From Spirochaetales bacterium (GTDB taxonomy: Bacteria > Spirochaetota > Spirochaetia > Sphaerochaetales > Sphaerochaetaceae), in assembly GCA_022784805.1 (NCBI GenBank), contig JALFYG010000131.1, positions 1-36,896 on the forward strand: a stretch of DNA of 36,896 nucleotides, in the 5' to 3' direction. Every line of letters starts with the position of its first letter. The stretch's first letter is position 1. The position numbers were made by a program, and so were the translations under genes. Below are positions 30,419-36,896 of the stretch, one piece after another. Under the pieces are notes generated by a model. It had not been told where the DNA came from. It saw only the letters and a list, made by a program, of their open reading frames with translations, and did not search any database.

Positions 30419-31174
30419 ATGAAATCACAGGCAATGGATGGGAGAAATAGCTTTGCATGGATTCTTGATGTAGCTGCAGAAGACACTACAGTATCCGGTG
30501 CTTCAACATCCCTTAAGGCAGGAAATGTAGTAGTTGTCACAGGAATGGCAACATCTGGATCTGGTTTTGGCGAAGATAAAGAGATGATTAACAAGCCTTT
30601 GCTGGTATCAAAGGATTTGACTCTTAAGGAGGGAGATAAATACAGACTTTGCAAGACCATCTTTATTGGTATGGCAAAAGATAAGTCTCTCAATAAGAGT
30701 AAGAATACTCAGGATGTAACTGTAGATGCAGACGCCGCTACTAATAACGTTTGTGACGGTCTTGTATCAATCTCCGGTTCGATTTCCTGTTCTTTCTCTG
30801 TTGACGGCGAGGGTTATGCATCCAACTATATCAAGAAGAGATTTGGAAACATCATTAAGATTGATGCAGAGGGAAAACCTACAATCATCAAAGGTTCTAC
30901 TACAGAGAAGGATTTAGTTCTCTTTGCATGGAACGCAAGAAATGCTGTAGCTGACGATACAATCGAATTCGATGTTGTACCTTGTTTGTTTACTTCCAAC
31001 AATCACAGTTCCTCTTACGGCTCTTCACAGTCCTTCGATATTGACTTTACAGGAAATGCTACAGATGAGAACGGATATGAGGCGGCTACTGTACAGATGG
31101 AGAAAGGACTTTCATTCGTCAAGCTCCTTTCTACAAACAGAGCAGGAATGGATAAAGACGCAAATATTGCATAA
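30419..31174 (+). CDS. Tail tube protein (gpV-like)
   Basis: The product is 251 aa, close to lambda gpV (246 aa), starting after CGGAAGGAGTGAAAT. Beta-strand and Gly/Ser/Thr-rich segments (ISGSISCSFSVDGEGYASNY; SSYGSSQSFDIDFTGNATDE) are typical of tube proteins. Followed directly by the frameshifted chaperone pair and the tape measure, a near-universal order in siphoviruses. Confidence 0.75.
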   Translation: MKSQAMDGRNSFAWILDVAAEDTTVSGASTSLKAGNVVVVTGMATSGSGFGEDKEMINKPLLVSKDLTLKEGDKYRLCKTIFIGMAKDKSLNKSKNTQDVTVDADAATNNVCDGLVSISGSISCSFSVDGEGYASNYIKKRFGNIIKIDAEGKPTIIKGSTTEKDLVLFAWNARNAVADDTIEFDVVPCLFTSNNHSSSYGSSQSFDIDFTGNATDENGYEAATVQMEKGLSFVKLLSTNRAGMDKDANIA

Positions 31175-31197
31175 ATAATTTTTGGAGGGGATAAAAC

Positions 31198-31563
31198 ATG
31201 AAAATCAAGACAAAGAATTTCAAGGTAAACGATGCAGGCAAGTTGGATGTGGAGTTGATCCACGACTTCTACCCTTTGGAAGAATATCCGGATGTGAAGC
31301 TTGTCTGTGAGCATATTAGAAATGCAGAGATGTCAAAGTATATTTCAGCAGATGATAAGTCTTTTGATATGGAAAAGATGTTTCGACAGAAGGTCAAGTC
31401 TGTAGAGGGTATAACTATTGAGGATGAAGAAGGACGTGAAATTGTCTGCAATGTAGATACATTGATAAAACTTCCAAATCCTACGTTCTCTGAAATCATT
31501 TCATCCACTTGTGCCCACTTGATTCAAAGCTACACTTTGACTGAGGCAGAAAGAAAAAACTGA
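31198..31563 (+). CDS. Tail assembly chaperone (gpG-like)
   Basis: The product is 121 aa, starting after TTTGGAGGGGATAAAAC. It ends ...TEAERKN with a slippery A-AAA-AAC directly before the TGA stop, so a share of ribosomes should shift to -1 and add the 31581-31916 region. This is the G/GT arrangement of lambda; the short form coats the tape measure during tail assembly and does not enter the virion. Confidence 0.82.
   Translation: MKIKTKNFKVNDAGKLDVELIHDFYPLEEYPDVKLVCEHIRNAEMSKYISADDKSFDMEKMFRQKVKSVEGITIEDEEGREIVCNVDTLIKLPNPTFSEIISSTCAHLIQSYTLTEAERKN
31554..31560 (+). promoter_or_regulatory. -1 programmed ribosomal frameshift heptamer A AAA AAC
   Basis: The heptamer is in the right register (third base of AGA, then AAA AAC) and the zero-frame stop TGA follows at once. 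After a -1 slip, reading continues CTG ATA TGT and joins the open frame through 31916, giving a 239-residue fusion. Confidence 0.82.
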
Positions 31564-31580
31564 TATGTGGATGGCAGGCT

Positions 31581-31916
31581 ATGAAAGCGGGCTTGCTATC
31601 CATGAATGATCAGCCTGAAGCTGACAAAATATTGGGTATTACCTATGAAGGTGACTTAAGGGGAATTGAGGACGAGAAAGGCGTTATCGTTCCCCTTGAA
31701 CTTTCCTGGGAGGATATAACTAATTGTCGCACTGATTTTCTGTCTATCGCTTTCTCGTTATATTCCGATTGGGTTGTATTTAAGGTCTTGCCCAATGGAA
31801 AAGGAACTAGAGATGAAAGACCTACTGTCCTAGAAGCATTAAAGATTCTTACTTCAGAAGATAACCAATGGCAATGTTGGGAGATGGAGAAGCAACATGG
31901 CAAAGAACGAACTTAG
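31581..31916 (+). CDS. T part of the G-T chaperone fusion
   Basis: This -1 frame region (about 111 aa from its first ATG, 118 codons from the slip site) is probably not translated alone: no ribosome binding site stands before 31581. It adds the domain that binds the tail tube protein in the GT fusion. Its 3' end overlaps the tape measure start by 20 nt. Confidence 0.72.
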   Translation: MKAGLLSMNDQPEADKILGITYEGDLRGIEDEKGVIVPLELSWEDITNCRTDFLSIAFSLYSDWVVFKVLPNGKGTRDERPTVLEALKILTSEDNQWQCWEMEKQHGKERT

Positions 31917-34900
31917 ATTGATTATAACGGCTGATGGAAAAAGAGCGTTGGATACAATCGATGCTACAGAGAGAAATATTAAATCCCTGGGTTCTCAAAC
32001 TCTTAAGCTTGAACAGGATTTGAAATCCGGAATTGAAAGAACTGCTGGAATGGCTGATGCGTTCAGACAAATGAACGATGTAGTTAATAGATACGCCATC
32101 TCTATGAATGAACTCAATCCTGCAATAAGTCAAAATGAAGCTGCATTAAAAGCATGGAAAGCCATGATGGAGTCCGTCATAACGAAAGGCGGGGCTTTTG
32201 GAAGTGAGACTCTTGAATACATCAAGATGCAGTATGCATCGGTGGCTGAACAGATACAGAAAGCTACAGAGCAGATTACTAACGAATCCAAATCCATAGA
32301 AAATACAACCAAGAGTGTAGAGAAAGTATCAAAAGCTGCAACCAATTTGGCCGTAAATACAAAAAAAGCATCGAGTTATTGGTCGAAGCTGTTTGATACT
32401 ACAAAAAACGTCCTTCAGTTCCGTGTGATTATGAACGTAATCAATTCCATCGCCGGATTGAAGAACCTTTTGAAGGAGGCCTCTCAAGCCGCTGCAGAAG
32501 CAGAACAAAAATTTTCAAAACTTAATACTGTCTTTGGAAAAACAAGCAACGCAATGAGTAAGGCTATAAGCTTGGCTTCGAAACTTGGTGTTGCTACATC
32601 TACAGCAGCTTCTTCGCTTTCTACAGTTGGAGATTTATTGCAGGCGCAAGGGATGTACACAACAGAATCTCTTGAAACTGCTTATGAATGGATTTCTCAA
32701 TTTCAAGATATTATAGCTTTTAAAGATATCAATATGTCCCTTGAGGAGTTCGCTCAGAACTTCATGAGCGGTGCGGCAGGAAACCTTAGAAACTTTCGTA
32801 CATTCGGCTCCATTGTAAGGGAGAGCGCCGTTAATGCAGAACTTGCAAAGAAGGGCTTGGACAACCTTACAGGGTCGGAACTTGAACTAGCGAAGATGAC
32901 CACAAGGGCTGAGATGGCTCTTGAGCAACAAAAGAACGCTATCGGTGCTACTCAGAGAGAGTGGGATACCATGCTTTCCGTACAGAGGAGATACGAGGAA
33001 GCCATGATAAAATTCCAAGAGAATTTAGGGAACAGCCTCAACCCTGTTATAAAGATGTGGATGCAACTGAAGACTGTAATGTTGGAGGTGTTCACGGCAC
33101 AGCAGACATGGAACGAAAAGCAAAAGATGGTGGAGGAGAAGAAGGCTCTTGATACCAAATATGCAACGTTCGGTAAAGACGGAGAGATAGTCAACCAAAG
33201 CAATTATCTTGGATTCCGAAGCTATATTGATGCTGCCAATACGGCATACGTAAATGCATCTTCAGAAAAAAAGCAATTAAAAGTATTGAATGACCTCATG
33301 ATTTCAATACAGGAATATGGGGCGACCGTACCTGATTTAACAAGAACGTTTGCTGATATTGTAAAAAGCGGAGGTGCTATAGATTCGGACTTCTGGATAC
33401 AAGCCGTCGATTATGCCTCAGACTATCTATTAAAACTTCAAGAAATAAAAAAAGAAGAGGAGGACATAAACAATCTTCTTTCTAAAGCCAACCAAGCGGA
33501 TTCATTTTTTGAACAGATACAGGCCATAAAAGGTGTCGACCTTACAAATGTTTCTTATTATAATACCTTCATAAAAGCGCTTGATGAAGCAAATGCAAAC
33601 GGAATAACCGACAAAGAGGCATTTAAAAAAACAATAGAAGATGCATTATTCTTTGGACTTGGTGAAGCAAAGATAGATATAGATAGTTTGGGATTGTCAT
33701 TAATAGAGAAGACTTTTTCCTCAGACCCTTTCTTGGAGACATTGGAAAAGAGAAGGGATACATATAAGGAATTGTATGAGATATCCGTAAACTCCGGCAA
33801 ATACCAAGAAGAAGATGTGCAATTTATAGCAGAGGAATGGAAGAACGCAAACAAACAGATTGACGACTACATAAAGAAAAAAGACCTGCTTTCAAGCCTA
33901 TCTTCGGGTACTGCCGACTACACAAAGCAATTGGAACAAATGGGCATGTCTGAGTTCGAGAAGACTATTGACGATTTGAACAGAATGTTGGAGGGGGTTA
34001 CAGACAAAGATATCATTTCTGCAATAAATGCACAGATAGAAGCGTTTACTAAACTTACAGAAGCCACCAACGAATACAATGCAGAGCAGGAAATGAAGAA
34101 GAAGTGGGAGGATTTGGGTACTCAGGCTTCAGATTCTTTAGGTGAGTTCGGCACTTTGATTTCTTCTTTTGGTTCTGAAGGGATGCCTGATTTGTTGTCA
34201 ACTTTAGTTCAAATTGTGTCTCAAACAGAAGCGTTTACAAGATTATCTTCAATATTGACCGATTCAATTCTCCCTGTATTGAACGCTTTCTTGGAGCCTA
34301 TTATTCCTCTTATTGACCAGTTGTCTAGCATAATATCTAATCTAGCACAGTCGGTGCTGATCCCATTCTTTCCTATATTGCAAGGCATTTCTGCTGCTAT
34401 TGCAGGTCTGTTTGGTATTGTTGATGCTACGTTCTCAGCTATAGCTTCTTCAATAAAGTGGACGATGGGCTGGGCTTTAGGATGGATTGAAGATGCAGTA
34501 AATACTGTAGTGGGTTGGTTTGGAGGAGGTAAAGCAGATTGGGGATTTATTGATTGGAGAAACGAAAACCCAGGGCAAGTATTCAAGGATAAAATTAATA
34601 AAACGAACGATACTATAGAAAAGATTCTCGGCTATAGTATGGAAATCGCCGACAACACCTCCGACAATGACTTCGACACCTACAAGAAACTCTTGTTGGC
34701 AAAGGAGATTAACCAGGAGACTTACAATAAATGGACTGGCATGGATAGATACACTACACAGAGCCTTGCGAATGGTGTATCATATACTACAGGAAACAGA
34801 TCTTACGTAAACGTCAACAACTTGACCGTGCAGGTTCCTGAAGGAATGACATTGGTGGAATTCCTGAAGGGCATTGATGACTATAACAATGGCCATGGCC

Positions 34901-34929
34901 TTTATAGTGTAAATACATTGGTGAGTTGA
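31897..34929 (+). CDS. Tape measure protein
   Basis: The product is 1010 aa, the longest complete gene in the window. Helical, with long charged coiled-coil stretches at both ends, and hydrophobic segments near residues 780-875 (LIPFFPILQGISAAIAGLFG; MGWALGWIEDAVNTVVGWFG) as usual for proteins that also reach the host membrane. At roughly 1.5 angstrom per residue it implies a tail near 150 nm. The start is inside the end of the T region. Confidence 0.88.
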   Translation: MAKNELRLIITADGKRALDTIDATERNIKSLGSQTLKLEQDLKSGIERTAGMADAFRQMNDVVNRYAISMNELNPAISQNEAALKAWKAMMESVITKGGAFGSETLEYIKMQYASVAEQIQKATEQITNESKSIENTTKSVEKVSKAATNLAVNTKKASSYWSKLFDTTKNVLQFRVIMNVINSIAGLKNLLKEASQAAAEAEQKFSKLNTVFGKTSNAMSKAISLASKLGVATSTAASSLSTVGDLLQAQGMYTTESLETAYEWISQFQDIIAFKDINMSLEEFAQNFMSGAAGNLRNFRTFGSIVRESAVNAELAKKGLDNLTGSELELAKMTTRAEMALEQQKNAIGATQREWDTMLSVQRRYEEAMIKFQENLGNSLNPVIKMWMQLKTVMLEVFTAQQTWNEKQKMVEEKKALDTKYATFGKDGEIVNQSNYLGFRSYIDAANTAYVNASSEKKQLKVLNDLMISIQEYGATVPDLTRTFADIVKSGGAIDSDFWIQAVDYASDYLLKLQEIKKEEEDINNLLSKANQADSFFEQIQAIKGVDLTNVSYYNTFIKALDEANANGITDKEAFKKTIEDALFFGLGEAKIDIDSLGLSLIEKTFSSDPFLETLEKRRDTYKELYEISVNSGKYQEEDVQFIAEEWKNANKQIDDYIKKKDLLSSLSSGTADYTKQLEQMGMSEFEKTIDDLNRMLEGVTDKDIISAINAQIEAFTKLTEATNEYNAEQEMKKKWEDLGTQASDSLGEFGTLISSFGSEGMPDLLSTLVQIVSQTEAFTRLSSILTDSILPVLNAFLEPIIPLIDQLSSIISNLAQSVLIPFFPILQGISAAIAGLFGIVDATFSAIASSIKWTMGWALGWIEDAVNTVVGWFGGGKADWGFIDWRNENPGQVFKDKINKTNDTIEKILGYSMEIADNTSDNDFDTYKKLLLAKEINQETYNKWTGMDRYTTQSLANGVSYTTGNRSYVNVNNLTVQVPEGMTLVEFLKGIDDYNNGHGLYSVNTLVS

Positions 34930-34932
34930 CGG

Positions 34933-36896
34933 ATGAAAGCATATTACAACATCTACCTTACTATAGATGACGTCAGGGTGTGGATGAACAAGTACACATC
35001 CAAGATGTCATTTACATTCGCTGAAAATTTATGTTCGACTGCATGGAAGAGTGCAGTCGATACCGCATCATGCAAGCTCATATTCAACGACAGGAATGTT
35101 GTAGAGCTTTCCGACATCGTATCCAAGATTGTAGAGGCGCAGCAGTCTTTTCCACAAAAGGAAATTCAGTTTGAGGCTCTCAATGCAGACGAGTCCAAGA
35201 CTATATTCAGAGGCTCCCTCGACTTAGGTAAGCTTTCCATCGAGTCGTCAAAGATTCCTGGTTCTATCTCAATTACGGCAAAGTCTCCGATAGACAAGTT
35301 AGGCAAAAAGCCGAAGGCCAATTTTGTACTCTATCCTGCAACAGTAAAGGACGTTGTAGAGAGATGTGTAGCTGAAGCAGGTTTAGGCTTGATTGTCGAA
35401 TGGAAAGCTTCAATAAGCGGAAAACAGCTGGAAGTGCCTTTTGTAGTCACAGACGAAGATTCTGATACATGGAGAGACAAGATAGACACCCTTCTGATGG
35501 AGATGGGAGGGTGTACGCTGTCGTTTGACCACAACGGCAACAAAATCTACATCTCCAAGGTAAACGATGAATCCAAGGCTTTTTCCGACATCCCAGTCAA
35601 CTACCACGTCCAAAGCAAACTGAAGTCAACCACAACAAAGTTTGCAAAGGATGGAGTAGTCGTATCATACGGCAACTTGAAGATATCTAAGGATCAGACT
35701 GTATATTATCATGATATAAATCTGGAAAAAAAAGATTTATTCTTAAAAGGCGATGAAATCGCCCCCGGCGTCTACTATCCGTTCGATTCGGATATAACAA
35801 AAGCGTTTGAGGAATATCAGGCAAGCAACCTTGATTACGGCACTCTTATAGGCAACACAAGGAAAGCAAACAACCATATCAACCTCTTCTATGTAGACCC
35901 TGCATCGACAAAGGTCACCATCATAGCTTCTGATATGAATGGCAAAGGTGTCAGTGATTGGTATTCTAATGAAACATTCATATCCAAAGAAGGTGGATTT
36001 ACTTACCCTGGTGGTGGTGCTTTCTATCCAAGAAAGGCATGGCTTTGTTTTAAGAACAATACTGAAAAATCAGTAAACATCACGCAGTTCTCTATAAGTG
36101 GCGACACCTATTACTCCGATGCAGAGTATCGTATAGTCATGCCATTGGATTGTGAGGATCCCGAAGAGTACAGTGCCAAATATATTGCAGACACGGAGAC
36201 TGCAAAGACTCTAGCATCTTTTCTGATGAACCAAAAGCGCTTTGGCTCCGATACCTCTACATGGACTGAGAGATGGGAGAACCACTCTCTAGGAGACAAG
36301 GTAAAAATTCAGCATAAGAGCGGAAACATCATCAACGCCGTTATAGTAAAGAAAGAGTCTATTATTTATGGCGATGAGCTTTGGGCGAAGATTACCGCAG
36401 TAAGTCTTGATGGTTGGAGCTATGAGCAACCTGCATTGGTACAGAACAATGTGCAGAGTCCTAGTATTTTAGACCCATACGAAAACGCAAAGAGGAACGG
36501 ATATACAGGCTCCAGGGAACAGTGGGAGAGCAGAAACGATATATTCTACCTATGGTCTTCTTCCGAAACCGAATTGAAGCCGAAGAAGAGGGCTTTTTGG
36601 AAACTAGGTGGAAAGTGGATGCTGTTCAAGAATCTTCCCGTGGGTGACTTCGGTATGCAGGACTGGATGAAGTCTTGGGCTGAAGTCATGGCCGATAGGA
36701 CTGAGGAATACAATTATCTTTGGGCTAAGGTCGGACTTGATGGGGAGCCGTTCTTGTTGCAGGGTGTCAGCCCTATGGACTTCTCCTTCGTAGTATCCCC
36801 TTCCAACTATGTGGTGAACCCACGCAACCTTTCTGCCATCACTCTTACTATAACCCTATCCAGGCAGAATGGAATCAAGGGTGTTTCCTCTTTGGA
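34933..36896 (+). CDS. Tail-tip/baseplate hub protein, cut by the window end
   Basis: Open from the ATG at 34933 (MKAYYNIYLTIDDVRVWMNK), 4 nt after the tape measure stop, to the last base: at least 654 residues and no stop, so the gene is incomplete. The first 350 residues look like a gpD/gp27-type hub (TASCKLIFNDRNVVELSDIV; TDEDSDTWRDKIDTLLMEMG). Further on, DPYENAKRNGYTGSREQWES follows the NG-x-x-G-[ST]-x-x-x-W pattern widespread in phage tail and fibre proteins. The likely role is in the tail tip next to the tape measure, contacting the host. Confidence 0.72.
   Translation, partial: MKAYYNIYLTIDDVRVWMNKYTSKMSFTFAENLCSTAWKSAVDTASCKLIFNDRNVVELSDIVSKIVEAQQSFPQKEIQFEALNADESKTIFRGSLDLGKLSIESSKIPGSISITAKSPIDKLGKKPKANFVLYPATVKDVVERCVAEAGLGLIVEWKASISGKQLEVPFVVTDEDSDTWRDKIDTLLMEMGGCTLSFDHNGNKIYISKVNDESKAFSDIPVNYHVQSKLKSTTTKFAKDGVVVSYGNLKISKDQTVYYHDINLEKKDLFLKGDEIAPGVYYPFDSDITKAFEEYQASNLDYGTLIGNTRKANNHINLFYVDPASTKVTIIASDMNGKGVSDWYSNETFISKEGGFTYPGGGAFYPRKAWLCFKNNTEKSVNITQFSISGDTYYSDAEYRIVMPLDCEDPEEYSAKYIADTETAKTLASFLMNQKRFGSDTSTWTERWENHSLGDKVKIQHKSGNIINAVIVKKESIIYGDELWAKITAVSLDGWSYEQPALVQNNVQSPSILDPYENAKRNGYTGSREQWESRNDIFYLWSSSETELKPKKRAFWKLGGKWMLFKNLPVGDFGMQDWMKSWAEVMADRTEEYNYLWAKVGLDGEPFLLQGVSPMDFSFVVSPSNYVVNPRNLSAITLTITLSRQNGIKGVSSL

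Overview
The window is one contiguous piece of a temperate, tailed (siphovirus-type) phage genome of about 40% GC. Shine-Dalgarno sites are strong, most gene junctions overlap as ATGA, and the genetic code is standard. The head and tail genes follow the lambda order. The host cannot be named from this sequence. The integration target appears to be a tRNA-Gly(GCC) gene, because a piece matching the 3' half of such a tRNA lies just upstream of the integrase. Phage genes lie on both sides of that site, so the sequence looks like the circular or excised form (attP), not an integrated prophage bounded by attL and attR.

Layout. (1) 57-4159, minus strand: a tightly overlapping run of small accessory genes ending in a strong terminator. 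They include two DUF551-like proteins, a MazG-like protein and many unknowns. (2) 4213-6275: a 2-kb non-coding array of about 55 units of 36 nt. Each unit is a conserved 9-mer, a variable 9-mer, a second conserved 9-mer and a second variable 9-mer. The array is closed by a 15-bp perfect inverted repeat that extends into a longer imperfect stem. (3) 6306-9119, minus: a Dam-type methyltransferase, a cytosine methyltransferase broken by an internal deletion, an orphan IS110-type Tnp-domain protein, and two small membrane proteins. (4) 9247-11477, minus: VRR-NUC nuclease, unknowns, zinc-ribbon proteins and a PAPS-reductase-family PP-loop protein. (5) 11478-11724: non-coding, with a cluster of TTCGGCA/TGCCGAA sites (operator or origin candidate). 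(6) 11725-18854, minus: replication and recombination genes (TOPRIM-RepA primase/helicase, SF2 helicase, PD-(D/E)XK nuclease, DUF669 protein, AAA_24/Sak4-like ATPase), an HTH protein and a short protein resembling the C-terminus of the repressor. (7) 18855-19485: immunity region, with TATCAG operator-like sites and the rightward Cro/CI-type repressor. (8) 19485-21158: TCGCCA repeats, attP and the tyrosine integrase. (9) 21275-24474, minus: large terminase, small terminase and a tandem-HTH protein, oriented against the rest of the late genes. (10) 24542-36896, plus: gpW-like connector, portal, S49 protease with a nested scaffold, decoration protein, major capsid, head-tail and tail completion proteins, tail tube, G/GT-type chaperones with a -1 slippery heptamer, tape measure, and a tail-tip protein cut by the window end. 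No lysis cassette is in the window.

How it fits together: the repressor probably controls its own divergent promoter and, through shared motifs, a second site near 8.8 kb. Leftward transcription delivers recombination, replication and accessory genes and would carry the 2-kb array as a minus-strand, A-rich RNA. Rightward transcription builds the particle. The array with its closing stem is the part of the window I cannot match to any known element, and it is the main candidate for an undescribed system.
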